Below, in pieces: positions 33,432 to 44,824 of a DNA stretch of 64,000 bases. The notes beneath the pieces were generated by a model. It was not told the DNA's origin. It was given only the letters and a program-made list of their open reading frames with translations, and did not search any database. This stretch comes from Filosporella fistucella (lineage: Eukaryota; Ascomycota; Leotiomycetes; Helotiales): positions 694,501-758,500 of the forward strand of contig JAQJZZ010000019.1 in assembly GCA_030077755.1 (NCBI GenBank), given 5' to 3'. The stretch's first letter is position 1. The number at the start of each line of letters is the position of its first letter. A program made the translations under genes and the position numbers.

Positions 33432-35453
33432 CTATCCTTTTAAAATAACATCTGCAGCCTTCTCACTAATCATCATAATAGGAGCTTGGATGAAGACGCC
33501 CGGAATCCGTGGAAATGCGCTTGCGTCCACAACACGCAGGCTCTGAACACCTCTCACTCTGAACTTGGAGTCTAGAACTGCATTTGGATCGTGGTCTGCG
33601 CCGATGGCAGCTGTGCAGGATACATGATGTCCCCATGCCTACAACATTGAATCAAATCAGCACATAATCAGGTGAAAGTATCTGGAAGGTGGTGGGGAGT
33701 CTCAGGGTTATAAAAGCTGCAAAATACTTACACGATCCTTGATATATTGCCCAATCTGCTCATCAGTCCGTACAGATGGTCCAGGTTCTTCCTCCACGAA
33801 TGCATCGCCTCCCAATATCCCATAATTCGAATACCTCCTCAGTGCTTCCCGAGACATATTCACAGCCTGGATCATTGCACTCAGATCAAGATTGTCAACT
33901 CCACCTGCAGTTGTTCCAGTATCAAAATAATTGAAGTTGATGATTGGAGTTTCCAAAGGATCTGATGATCGCAACTCGACAGTTCCTGCGCGGTTTCGTG
34001 TATGCGCTTTCAGCGTGTACCAAGAGAAATGCTTATGATCAGCTACTGCTGCGTCATTCCATCCTGGGAAATATCCTGTGAAGTCGACAGGTCCGCCAAA
34101 GTTGAAAAGGTCAATGTCGGATGTTGAAGCGTACTTTGAGCGAATTACCATTGTTGCGGCAAGTCCATTTGTGGCATAAGCACCTCGAGCGGCTAGAATG
34201 TACGGGTTATTCTGCCACTGTGTCAAACAGGCATCTGATGCCTTATTGTCAAAGGTACATCCTTTCAAAACGTTGAAGTCAGCACCATGCTTGACGTTCA
34301 CTCCAATTTCGTATCGATCCTGCATGTTCAACCCTACGCCTGGCAGGTTGCTGACGAGAGGAATATTTAATTTTTGCAACTCTGCACTTGGACCGATTCC
34401 ACTCAACTTCAATAACTGTACAGTGTTGAAGGCTCCTCCCGAGATGATAACTTCCTTGCTCGCGGTGGCTGACCCAGCTGTCCCCTTGCCACCACTGAGC
34501 GGACTGGCTCGATACAGGCCAAGTCCATCAAGAAAATTGACACCAGTAGCTTTTGGGGTAGTTCCTGAAGTATCGAAATTTATTTTTGTGACATGGCAGT
34601 TTTGCCTGACCGTGAGTGGGTATCCTTTCTGGACAGTATCGGCAATGAAATCTCGTACAGCAGTACGAGTACCAGATTTCATGATGAGAGGAATTTGAAA
34701 GAATCCTTGGCTGGAATCTCTAGCTGGATTCAGTCTGCTATTTGGATCGTTGAGAAGCGTGTTGGCCAGTGACGGGACAGCTGCAAGAGGATCTATTCCA
34801 ACACCCATCACGGCTGCTCCAGATACCAGGTGTTGGGTCAACTTCAAATCATGGAGCAAAATTGTGGGATCGGTGGGCTCTGTGGGAAGCCATTCATACA
34901 CCTTGTCGAGGTACTGGTTCATATTGGTAGCGGCCCATGAATTGTCGCCGGTCAGTTGCACGATGCCATCCCAATCGTTCGCATGTGGGGTAATCCATAT
35001 AAGAGCATTATGTGTCACACAACCTCCCAAAGTCCCAGCACGAGGATATAAAATACCCAAGGGTTTTGCTCCAGAAGGAGGATTCGGGCCAACATGGTAT
35101 TGATATGGGGCTACCTCGTAAGAGAATTTCGGATCTCTTTTGGCACGCTCCTGGTCCTGGTAGTGATTGACGAAAATGTCCCATCGCAATTTAGGATCAT
35201 TTGTGACAACCGCCTGATAGCCTGGCACTGAGATGTTGACATTTCCGTTCTGGTCGTTGCCTGATTCAATTAGGAGTGTTTTGTGGCCTGCCATCGCCAG
35301 TCTGCATGCTAATGGTCCACCTCCAGCTCCGCTGCCTACGATGATATACTCATAATCCAGGCCATCTCTGTCTGATATTGGGCTACCCAGAATCAACGGT
35401 AATGCAGTAGCGAAGAGTGACGCCGACCTGCTGATGAATTTGAGGAACTGCAT
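33432..35453 (-). CDS. Secreted GMC oxidoreductase (aryl-alcohol-oxidase/glucose-dehydrogenase-like)
   Basis: Two exons, 33732-35453 and 33432-33638 (intron GTAAGT..GTAG, 93 bp), encode 642 residues. Exon 1 starts with a signal peptide (MQFLKFISRSASLFATALPL). The FAD motif YEYIIVGSGAGGGPLACRLA follows (GxGxxG at 40-45), then the GMC signature around LYPRAGTLGGCVTHNALIW and the second signature SGGAFNTVQLLKLSGIGPS. Exon 2 supplies the conserved end: AWGHHVSCTAAIG with the catalytic-type histidine, then VRGVQSLRVVDASAFPRIPG. In the last motif the usual second His/Asn after PG is replaced by VFIQAP, as in a subgroup of fungal GMC enzymes, so oxidase versus dehydrogenase activity is open. Family enzymes oxidise sugars or alcohols and often release H2O2 outside the cell. 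Divergent from a secreted peroxygenase. Confidence 0.93.
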
Positions 35454-36680
35454 CGCGAGTTATGAAGAGTTGAGTCTGAAGCGTCAAAGCCAGAACGAAA
35501 TTTGAACCTCACACTTTGAGGCTCCAAGATTTCAATTGGGTATGAATGGTATGAATCGCCTAAAAGTTCAAAACCCTGGGTACATGGTGGCGCGTTGTAA
35601 TTATTTGTATTACAAGATCGCTGACGCCAATGATACTACAGTGGAGAATCGACTGGAACCATGGCTCGGTCGTTATGAGGGTTATGAGGCCCCGCCTGAC
35701 GCTTATTTTGACCAAAGAAGATTCTTTTGAAAGTTTTCACGAAGCAGTTCGCCGATTGTAGCACTCCGGATGGTAAATGTTCCCACTACGACAAGAAAAG
35801 GTGGTAGTAGATGCGGGGTGTGGAGTTAATTTTCGCTCCTCGGCAGGAAATAAATCGAAGATCGACACACTCCAAAGTAACCTTACTATTTAAGCTCCCC
35901 CTCAGTACAACATTGGAATTCCAACTTGTCGATCTTCAATCTACCCCAGAAGATCTACCGAAAACTTACTATTCTCGACTTAATGTGCCGAAAGAGTCTA
36001 GCTCGTAATACCAAGCCTTACCGTTGTAGCAAGTCACGCTTCCAAATATCCCTTCAAAAGCTCCGCTTATGCAAAGGTTTCGAGTAAGAGGAACAAACCA
36101 ATGTCTTAATTAAAGGGTCTAGACGAGGATATCTCACATGTCCCTGGTTCCTGGCCTCGGTCTTTCACGATTGAGCTGCGGTAATTTTCCTGATCTGTCT
36201 GGGATTCTCGCTATTTCTTGCCTGCTCAACATTTTCATCGTCTGAACTTCCGTCATACATATCAGGTGTCTTTGATTGCCTGTTGCTCACATGCTTTGGA
36301 AGTCCGCCTCGGTCTCTCTTTGTTATAGATTTCCTTGTTCAACATCATGGTTGTCAGTCAGTTCGCGATATCTGATCTTCGGTCGTTTTCTTCATTCAAC
36401 AGGAGCTGAAAACAGTTTCTTGGCAATCGGCAGTTGTCCTTCGCTGCTGGGGAGATTGCCTGGAGGTCTCAAGTATCAAGAACTTCCCACCAGTAGCCGG
36501 CTCGGGATTGTATTGTCTTATTTCATGTGGATTGAACTTACAGTGGATATAACATCCTCTGATACAATCATTACTCTCCGAGTCACCTTCCATTCCCTGA
36601 CTTCTGATTCTTGTGACTGATCATCAAGAACAATTATTTTCAACCTCCCTGATACCAACATCCCAAATTTCCAACCCAAG
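35454..36680. promoter_or_regulatory. Divergent promoter region, GMC oxidoreductase / peroxygenase
   Basis: 1.2 kb between two outward-facing start codons of secreted redox enzymes. The peroxygenase side has a CA-rich leader (CCCAAATTTCCAACCCAAG) before its ATG. Frames at 35536-35730 and 36276-36620 cross the interval but look non-coding. I cannot name specific transcription-factor sites. Confidence 0.45.
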
Positions 36681-38184
36681 ATGAGATATTTATCAGCAAT
36701 TGCCTGCTTCGCTGGAACAGTAGCTGCGTTCCCTTTCGTCGCAGAACAAGAGGGCATTAGAAACGCTCATATTCTTCGGCGACAGCAAGTACGTATCCTC
36801 GGTCTATACCTCATAATTCCAGCTAACTCTCTTTCAAGAGTGGCAATTACAATCCTGGTGGACCCCAAAATTGTCCTTTCAATCCAGATCACAAGGATGC
36901 AGTTCCAGTGAGCGATGCATTGTAAGTGCTTGAATCTGAATTATATGTTTCAAGAGTTGACCCCGCCAAAGCCCATATAACGGAGCGAAGAATGGTCTCC
37001 CAGGTAAAGGGCAAGGAGGATACCTGGTTCCAGCACCTGGTGATACAGATCACGATTTTATTGCACCTACGGATCGTGATATTCGTGGTCCATGTCCTGG
37101 TTTGAATGCTGCAGCAAATCGTAGGTCATTCTCTCAGATCCTAACTGCCACCTGCTAACACCAACCGAAAGATGGTTTCATTGCTCGCGATGGTATCACC
37201 AATTACAACGAACTGATAGATGCGGTTCAAAATGTGTACAATGTTGGCTATGATCTTGCAAATTTCTTGGCTCTCGTATCTATTGTCCTAGCAGATGGAG
37301 ATATTATTACTAGGAAATTGTCCATTGGTTGTGATGCTACGACACGAACATCTTGGAATCCTACATTGACCGGCAGTGAACCTGGATTGGATGGCCACAA
37401 CAAGTTCGAAGGTGATGCTTCGCTGACTCGAAATGATTTCTTCACTGGCCAAGGCGACAACTTCAATTTCAATGGCACACTATTTGGGATGATGACGGAC
37501 AGCACGAATGGGATATTTGATTTGAACGGCTTGGGGGAGTATCGATATGAACGCTATGTGCAAAGCAGAAAAGAGAACCCAAATTTGTAAGAATCAGTAG
37601 ATAGATAAGTGAAGGTTTACTCATGAGAACTAGCTTCTTCGGACCTCTCGGTCTCTTCCAGTACGGAGCGGCTTCTTTTGTATATGAATTGATGCCATCT
37701 GGCAGCGATAACTACGAGCCTACTCTAGAAAACACCGCTTCGTTGTTCGTTTCCCTTCATATACCTATATCCTCATCTAATGTCATCTAGTTTCGGCGCC
37801 GAAAAACAAAGCGATGGCACATGGACACACATTCCAGAACGTATCCCCTCAAATTGGACATCCCGTCTAACGCCATACACACTCCTCGATGTCTCAGCCC
37901 AAATCGGCGAAATGTATCTCAAGCACCCAGTTGGATTCGGTGGAAATGTAGGTGATACCTTTGTCGGACTGGATTTCCCTCCATATATTCAAGGCGGCTC
38001 TCTTATTCCCAACGCGAAGCCATCAGATTATGCATGTTTGCTATATCAACTCATCAGCGGACCGATTCCAAGTAGCTTGAATGGGATCGTTACGCCTACT
38101 GTGCTGGCGCTGCAGTTTGTGCTTACGCAGATCGGTGGAGAAGCGTTCACGAATTTGGGATGTCCGATTCCTTTGACGAAGTAA
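36681..38184 (+). CDS. Secreted heme-thiolate peroxygenase (chloroperoxidase/UPO family)
   Basis: Six exons (36681-36788, 36839-36921, 36972-37120, 37172-37586, 37634-37744, 37791-38184) encode 419 residues. Signal peptide MRYLSAIACFAGTVAAFP. The heme-binding motif is in RGPCPGLNAAANHG, with Cys105 as the expected axial ligand. KFEGDASLTRND at about 191-202 carries the EGD metal-binding motif of unspecific peroxygenases, whereas classical chloroperoxidase has EHD. A conserved YERYVQSRKENPNF stretch follows. Length and motifs place it with the long UPO-like group. These enzymes use H2O2 to oxygenate aromatic and aliphatic substrates outside the cell. Intron 5 has an unusual GTTCGT donor, but the join is in frame. 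Family knowledge supports the reaction; the substrate is unknown. The adjacent GMC gene could supply H2O2. Confidence 0.92.
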
Positions 38185-40872
38185 ACTTGAAGAACTAGGT
38201 GGAGGAAGACGCCCTGATTTGGAAATTAAAGTCAATGTATGAGCTGAAAATATGGTAATAGGAGTATACGAAGTAATATTATACTTTTGAGATGAAAGAT
38301 CTGCTGAAAAGGATGGCAACGAGTGGGATCAAGAATCAAACACAGAGACTCAACTCTTCAATACCCAGCCATTTTTTGTCAAAATTCTCTGGCATGCCCC
38401 GCACGCTATCTTTTGAATGTTCTCGTTTCTGTTACTTGGTACTTTCTGAGCCTGATGATACTTGATACTCTCAAAGCCCCGTATTTCCTAAGTGGTATCC
38501 GACGCGGAATGGCCAGTGATTGTCCGGTTTCTGGGCGCCACAGGCTCTTTGAAAAAGACTCAAAATTCAGATGCGCAAGGCTCATCTACATTGCCTTCAG
38601 TAGCCGGATGTGACATTCTTGACTCCGCCTCACTGGAAGCTCAAGGGGTCACTGTATCGTGACTTGAGATAGGGTGGTTGAGCACATCTCCTTCAGTACA
38701 GAAGATGAAAAGAGGGATTTAACATAGAACCAGTGTTGGAATATTACCAAGACTAACGTCTGTTTCTGCATAGCGCGACGCACCCTGTAACCAGACAAAT
38801 CGTAAGGTACTTCGAATTCAAGCGACTCTAAAATATGTAAATATCTTATAATTTCAATATATGCTTATTTTCGTTACATTTTATGCCTCTCCTGGGTACT
38901 CCTGACCTGTTAAATCCAAGATATTTTAATCGCGTCGTCGCCGCCCACCTGAATTATAAGAGCCTCTTATTATAGTGTGACCAGGACCTTCGACGCACGA
39001 CACCACCATCAAGCTCATTTTGCATTAAAACCTATAGAAACGATTAGACATTGTCCTTCGAGATTTACCACAACCCTAGAAGTTATTCCTCACAAAGTTA
39101 GAGCTGAAAGTGGCCCTGTACCTAGTCAACAAAATCGGCCGTTCCTTTCCTAAACTCCCAACTTTTCACTTCCCACTTTCACTTCTCTCTTTGCGCCCTG
39201 CCTAGAACGAACTTCTTCGGATTTTAGCCACAGACTCCAAGGGGTATCCGTTCCTCTCGCAAGATTGCTGACGAATTTGAAGATGATCTTATGGATGATA
39301 GAGTCCGCAAAGGCTGAAAGACTGTTAAGAAAAGCCCGGTATCAGCACGCATTACGACGATGACTTAGCAAAGACGTTGAGACTAAGTTAGTTCAGATGG
39401 TGACAACATAGCACGACGATGATGTGCCCGGTGATAACAGGTAACATTACTCAAACACAGAATAATGGCACGATGATGGCGAGCACAACTACGGCGAGCA
39501 CAAGTACAGTGATGACGAGCAGAATAGTGAATTAAGGTATAACCGACGGTATAAAGACCAACGAAGATTAACATTAACTCTACTATATAGCAACAAGTCT
39601 CGATAGCCTGAGCTTGCCCCAAACGAGGATCAGTCTATCAACTCTAATAAAATATATCGTGTTGCAGTCTCCTCTTCCGCTAATACATCCGTGCCACTGG
39701 AGGTCTCCACGGTTCTGGCTTAATCTTATTCTCAGTAATCTGTGTCCTGGTGGCCTGCATCACCAAGGCACTTACTGGCTTGGGGTCATTGCCCATACGC
39801 GCCATCTTATTAGTTGGCTCTTATTGGACGAGCAAGTGTTTCAAAGTCATAAATTGTGTCTAACTAAAGGAAACGGCGTCTCATAGGAGATTTGGTCTTC
39901 AGGCTAGCCTGGGGCTGGTCTAGTTATCTAAAATACAGGTACGCTAGTGATCTAGTGCTTTGATGGCTATCTGTAACGGTTGCTCTACGGTCCGGTGCTC
40001 GTAGGGTTCTAGGTAAGGGATTGGTGTGTCACGAAGACGTTCTGAGTTGCAATGTTACTAAGTATAAAGAATACTATTTGAAGTTGAGCACGAAGCTCCT
40101 ATCTAATGGCAGAAGTGCCAGTGTTATATAGAACCTTCGTTCTCAATGGATCCCCTGAGTGCTCCAGGGCTCCTAGAGCCTTGGATCCTAAAACTCCAGC
40201 AGGATTCAACGGTCGCGTGACCCTGGTTTCTGAGACCAGCGTCCCAGACCGTTGTACTGAAATATCACGCTAAAGGTTATGACATAATGACTTGTTGGTC
40301 CAGGATTCCATATGCTCCTGGGAGCCTCACTCCTAGGACCTGTGCTGTTCCTAGAACTACTAGTACTCACAGAAGTCCTGATCCTGAGACCCAGCGGTCT
40401 TCCAGGATCTGCTTGTAACGTGATCGTAACACTAAAGCCCCAAAGCGCCTGGGATTCTGGTGCTACAAGCCTGAAGCTATAAGCCCCATATATCCTAAAA
40501 GCCCGAAGCGCCTGGGGTTCTTGGGGTTGCAAGCCTAGAATTATAGGCTTTAAGCACCCTTAAAAGTCATAAACCTTTATAACTCTACCATTCCTAGCCC
40601 GACTTAGCTAGTTTTTCGACCAAATTGATCGCTTTACTCGTATTTAAATTTCTAGCCATAGCATGGCTTTAGAATGCTCTGGTATTATGGCGATATGTCG
40701 CCTTGGAGGCGACGGCTTATCACACGTGATTTCAGGAAATTGCTTACCAAAACCGGCCCGCGATACTGTAAGTCCTGCTTATCTCCTCAAACCACGCGGC
40801 TCTCATTCAGAATCTCACCATAAGCATTTTGCTAGTTCATCAGTCGTCGTTTGACCGGTGAGGGAGTCCATC
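38185..40872. other. Gene-free, repeat-bearing interval, 2.7 kb
   Basis: No supportable gene. From about 38930 the composition changes. There is a short inverted repeat (TTATAAGAG..CTCTTATTATA near 38954-38974), a stretch rich in GATGA/GCACGA words (39360-39540), and diverged tandem copies at 40435-40553. It looks like the decayed remains of a mobile element, but no transposase, reverse transcriptase or integrase sequence survives and I could not define terminal repeats. The last 250 bp is the probable promoter of the HET gene. Confidence 0.4.
40435..40553. repeat. Two diverged direct repeats, about 63 bp period
   Basis: Copy 1 from about 40435 (AAAGCCCCAAAGCGCCTGGG) and copy 2 from about 40498 (AAAGCCCGAAGCGCCTGGGG) align along roughly 55 bases, both continuing through GGTTCT/GATTCT, CAAGCCT and TATAAGCCC/TATAGGCTT. 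They are not coding and are probably part of a degenerate mobile element. Confidence 0.65.
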
Positions 40873-42435
40873 ATGTGGCTTATAAATACATCGACTGCCA
40901 GATTGGAGCCCAAGCCATTCTATCACTCAGATATTCCTCCCTATGCTATATTATCTCACACTTGGGGTGATGATGAGGTTGATTTCCAGGACTTCAAAGA
41001 TGAGAAAACAGCAAAGCTCAAAGATGGCTGGTCCAAGATAACGAAATTATGTGAGAAGGCGCTCAGCGATGGATTTCAATATGCCTGGGTTGATACATGC
41101 TGTATCGACAAGTCAAGCAGCGCTGAGCTTAGTGAATCCATTAATTCTATGTTCTTCTGGTACCGCCAGGCGGCAAAGTGTTATGTCTTTCTGTCCGACT
41201 TCAAACATGGAAGTAAACCGGAAGATGAGTTTCACAGATGCAGGTGGTTTACACGTGGATGGACCCTTCAAGAGCTTCTTGCACCGCCGATCGTCCTCTT
41301 CTATAATCAAGCCTGGGAAGAGATCGGCAGCAAGATTCAGCTTTGCCATATCATATCGGGCATTACCTCAATACCGAAGGAAGCCATATTGAACGATACT
41401 CCACTGGCCAAATACTCAATTTCGCAGAAGATGTCATGGGCAGCGTCGCGAGTCACAAGTCGTATAGAAGACACTGCCTATTGTCTTCTGGGAATATTCG
41501 ATGTCTATATGCCCTTGCTCTATGGCGAAAGACATCGCGCATTTTTTAGATTACAGGAAGAGATTTCGAAGAACACACTCGACATGACGCTACTCGCTTG
41601 GGAACCCACACCAGAAGATTTCGAGGACGGATTCTGCAGTTTTATCGCTCGATCTCCGGCATCATTCAAGAGCTGTGGAAACATCCGGAGGTTTCACCGT
41701 GAAAACCGCGCCTGTTCTATGAATGCGCTAGGTCTGCAGTTCAACGACATGCACCCGGCTAGGCTCAACCCGGCCAGCCCTGACTATTACACTGATATCG
41801 GTAAAATTGGGAAGAAGCCGAATCATCTCATTGTGTCTATAGCCGTGACGATGATAGGCCCTAGCGTTTATACCCGAAATGGACGAGCCCACCTACGAAT
41901 TCAAGCTAGTGACTTTGATGAGAGAAAGCCCTACTACTTTCAGCCCTTATCCTATCCAATCCACTTTGCAACAATGCCACAACACACTTCAATATCTTTA
42001 AAGGACAGTCTGCACTTCCGGGTACATCCTAACTTGAAAATATTTGACGGCTTTCCACGCAAGTTGTGGAATGTAGTCGACAGTCTATTCTACAGATCCC
42101 GTGACAGCAATTTGCGGGTTCTTGATGTAAGGGGCGTATTTGAATCGATTTCGATGCAGCTTGTAGTTTTGATATCTTTCAGAAGCGGTGAACCTCATTG
42201 TCTTATATTTGATCAGAAAGAATATCCAGAATTTGCCGCCAAACTCTTGAATCATACTTGGTCTGAACATAATGAGGGATGGGTTCCCGAATCTCCCGAG
42301 CTTTCGAAACTCGATAGCTACACAAATATCAGCCAAGGAGGGACGAACATCACCATAAGTGTATCCATTGACCATGGTGTGGTTGACAGCATTTCAAGTA
42401 AAAGGATGTGGATTGTTACGGTAGTAATAGACTAA
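40873..42435 (+). CDS. HET-domain protein, MWLIN-start type (HET-E/NLR-tail group)
   Basis: An intronless frame. I start it at the ATG at 40873 (520 residues) because MWLINTSTARLEP is the standard opening of this HET subclass; an in-frame ATG at 40858 adds five residues. The HET domain follows: YAILSHTWGDDEVDFQDF, AWVDTCCIDKSSSAELSESI, WFTRGWTLQELLAPP, then SRIEDTAYCLLGIFDVYMPL, LYGERHRAF and FRLQEEI. This N-terminal block is often the head of HET-NACHT-repeat proteins such as HET-E. Here no NACHT or repeat domain follows, so it is a stand-alone HET protein. The C-terminal 250 residues are unclassified. Predicted role: fungal non-self recognition or stress cell death. Intact by sequence. Confidence 0.94.
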   Translation: MWLINTSTARLEPKPFYHSDIPPYAILSHTWGDDEVDFQDFKDEKTAKLKDGWSKITKLCEKALSDGFQYAWVDTCCIDKSSSAELSESINSMFFWYRQAAKCYVFLSDFKHGSKPEDEFHRCRWFTRGWTLQELLAPPIVLFYNQAWEEIGSKIQLCHIISGITSIPKEAILNDTPLAKYSISQKMSWAASRVTSRIEDTAYCLLGIFDVYMPLLYGERHRAFFRLQEEISKNTLDMTLLAWEPTPEDFEDGFCSFIARSPASFKSCGNIRRFHRENRACSMNALGLQFNDMHPARLNPASPDYYTDIGKIGKKPNHLIVSIAVTMIGPSVYTRNGRAHLRIQASDFDERKPYYFQPLSYPIHFATMPQHTSISLKDSLHFRVHPNLKIFDGFPRKLWNVVDSLFYRSRDSNLRVLDVRGVFESISMQLVVLISFRSGEPHCLIFDQKEYPEFAAKLLNHTWSEHNEGWVPESPELSKLDSYTNISQGGTNITISVSIDHGVVDSISSKRMWIVTVVID

Positions 42436-42621
42436 ATGAAAATGTTCGAGTTACCATGACGGGGTACCAAACCTTTCCGAAAAACCGGCTACTTTTGGTG
42501 GTGGAGATTTTGCTTCTGGGTATGCTACGTCAATCGTCAATGTTTTATGTCCTCCTTTCTCTACTGCAACCCATTATTTTCTGTATTCATGAGCAAATCT
42601 AATTATCCCTTCTGAAAATAG

Positions 42622-43318
42622 GACGCCCTCTCAACAACTTACAAAATAGGTTGTGACCCCGCTGCCTTTGCTGTTCAGACTGCCACTCCAGCATTCTACT
42701 GTCGACCAGATGCCACGGAGGGATTCCTGGTCACGTAAGGAAGTACAACTATGCAATGGTCACTCAGCAGTTCGTTTGCTACCGATGATATCTTGTATGT
42801 TTCCCACTTGCTTCCTCTTGTCACTCTTCGAACCATTCTCTTCTTTCCACTTTATAATATCTAATCACACACTACACAGAACCGTCTCAGCAAACTATGT
42901 CTTCAGCACTACCCTCGCAGCCACAGCAACGGGTACATTCTCCTTCCAACAGATCAGGCCATCACCAGGGAAATACCCAGGCACGCAGCTATCGAACAAG
43001 CCTATGGCAACAAAGACTTACCTGACCAATAATGTAGGACCTGCGTATGTAATCCTTTTACCCTGATAAGAAGTCAGTAGATTGATTGTGTGTAGTACTT
43101 GGTATCCTATAACCATCACCGCAGGAATCGAGAAATTGGCTGCTGCTTCCGCTTCTGCGAAGTCTAATTCTACAGCGGTCACTACTTCAAATAGCACGAG
43201 AACTGGGACCACCGCGCTAGCTACCACTACAGGAAAGAGTGAGGGTGGGAGGACCGGTGGGATGATTATTTCTGGCGTGAGTGTTGTTGTTGGAGTGGTG
43301 GTCTGGATGTTAGTTTGA
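42622..43318 (+). pseudogene. Broken Ser/Thr-rich surface glycoprotein gene
   Basis: Exons 42622-42794, 42880-43044 and 43096-43318 join in frame and read as an extracellular protein (TTYKIGCDPAAFAVQTATPA, then VSANYVFSTTLAATATGTFS, then WYPITITAGIEKLAA). It ends in a Ser/Thr-rich linker and a hydrophobic tail (MIISGVSVVVGVVVWMLV), which suggests a GPI signal or a membrane anchor. In the first exon the frame is interrupted by TAA at 42736-42738, between FLVT and GSTTMQWSLS. The sequence on both sides is coherent, and an intron there would be only about 36 bp. No signal peptide or start codon could be found between the HET stop at 42435 and 42622; upstream codons such as PATFGGGDFAS suggest a damaged first exon. 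The family is not recognised. Confidence 0.6.
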
Positions 43319-43803
43319 GGGGTAGACGGTGAAAATTTTGCTCGAGGCCCGGCGGCGGGGATTGAAAGTGTGACAGTTTAATGATTGTGATTGAAATGAT
43401 GTGGAAATGTGAATTGGTTTTGTTTGATTTTGAGCGGTACATTAGCATCCACTGGATAGTAACGAACATACTGCGATCTATTTCATGGCTTACATTCTCC
43501 CTCTGTCCCATTCTCTGCGCCCGCCTTCGTCGTTGCTTTGAGACCGCTGGACTATGAGGGATCGGAATCTACCACAAGCGGAAATTATCTGACTGTTGGA
43601 CAATAGCGTCAGTGAACTGGTGCCGATATGAAATATTAATTCATTGTAGCTGTTAGATATACCTCGTCTCTGTTGACGAGGATACATCGGGTATCCAACC
43701 TATCCAAAATGACCGATTTTACCTTTCCCAATTTTCCTTCCCATTGATCCTATTCTACAAACCTGTCCCTTTTCTACTCTCATTTTCTCCCATCTCACAC
43801 CGC
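43319..43803. other. Intergenic between convergent genes
   Basis: 3' flanks of the broken glycoprotein gene and the sulfotransferase-like gene. I see no gene or repeat. Confidence 0.5.
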
Positions 43804-44824
43804 CTAAAACCATCCACTCCTCCAGGCCCAGACCACCCACCACAAACCCAGCCCTAATAATCCTAGAATTTGTATCCACCTGACCAAAGCTTTCTTCACA
43901 ATTCCCTCAAAGAAAGCTTCCATCGCCGCTCCATCATTAGCTCTTGGAAAAGGCTCATCAGGAATAGGACAATTAAGAATTTTGCAAAGAGGTTCCCAAC
44001 CGTCTTTTACGTTAAAGAAATGTAGTTTCTGTGGAGGAACTACGCGCGTTATGTAGGATTCGTGGATATCGAGAAGTTCTGTGTTGCGGTTAGTGGGGGT
44101 GGAAAGGAGGGGTAGGGGGGACATACGTGGCCCGTCCATTGCTGATTTTGGAGTTTGGTAGATTTTCTCGAGTCTATGATGCTCATTAGCTTCTATACTG
44201 TCTCAATCTTGAATATCCTTTTCTAAAAAGGAGATGGAATCAGCAATTGAAATAAAAACAACTCACCTCTCACCAATGCTGTCCCTCCACCTTCCAAACC
44301 ACCTTAACGTGCCCATAGGTAAAAACATAAAATCCAGCCACCAGAGCATCGTATTCTCATTTAATTTCTTGCTGCTCTTATACCAACTCTCTCTATCTCT
44401 TGTCGTACAGATTACAATAGCATTCGGATACAGCTTTGTGAGCTCTTCTGTGAACTGTATTGCGGGTGTATCTGTAGTAGCGACATAGCCAGCGGTGAGA
44501 TCTTTGAGGGTGGAATTAATTTCTTGTGATGATGATGAGGAACGTTGGATTCGAGTCCATTTTTTGACGTAGGCTGAAAGTGTCAGCAAGGTTTTCTTGT
44601 ATTGAGGAGGGATGAGGATGATGGTCATGTGATTTTTCAACCAAGAGGAATGAGAATATACCTTCTTCTCGCAGTAATAACGCTGTACCACTATGGCATA
44701 CTGGACCACCAAGCAATCTCTCCAGAGCCATAGCAAAAGAAACGGTTCCTGTTCTCGAGAACCCCGCGCCAATGACTTGGATTTCCTGTGTCAGGTCCGT
44801 GGGTATCGATGGTTGTTGACCCAT
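43804..44824 (-). CDS. Sulfotransferase-like protein (Sulfotransfer_4 group) with C-terminal membrane tail
   Basis: Four exons on the minus strand (44662-44824, 44267-44573, 44127-44173, 43804-44078) encode 263 residues. The N-terminal IQVIGAGFSRTGTVSFAMAL is the PAPS-loop-like motif of this fungal group, followed by LERLLGGPVCHSG. Exon 2 has AIVICTTRDRESWYKSSKKL, matching the conserved TxRDxExWYxS block. Exon 4 has HESYITRVVPPQKLHFF and VKDGWEPLCKIL, the other family landmark. The protein ends in a hydrophobic segment (ILGLLGLGLWWVVWAWRSGW), a likely tail anchor. Family knowledge: these P-loop proteins are annotated as sulfotransferases or NAD-dependent epimerase-like, but few have been tested. 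Small exon 3 (47 nt) is needed for the SIGER to LEKIYQTPKS join and is easily missed. Confidence 0.88.

Noticed and set aside
40027..40240. LTR-like ends (TGTCACG.. and ..GCGTGACC)
   Set aside because: A matching second terminal repeat, a primer-binding site and target duplications could not be found, so no LTR element is claimed.
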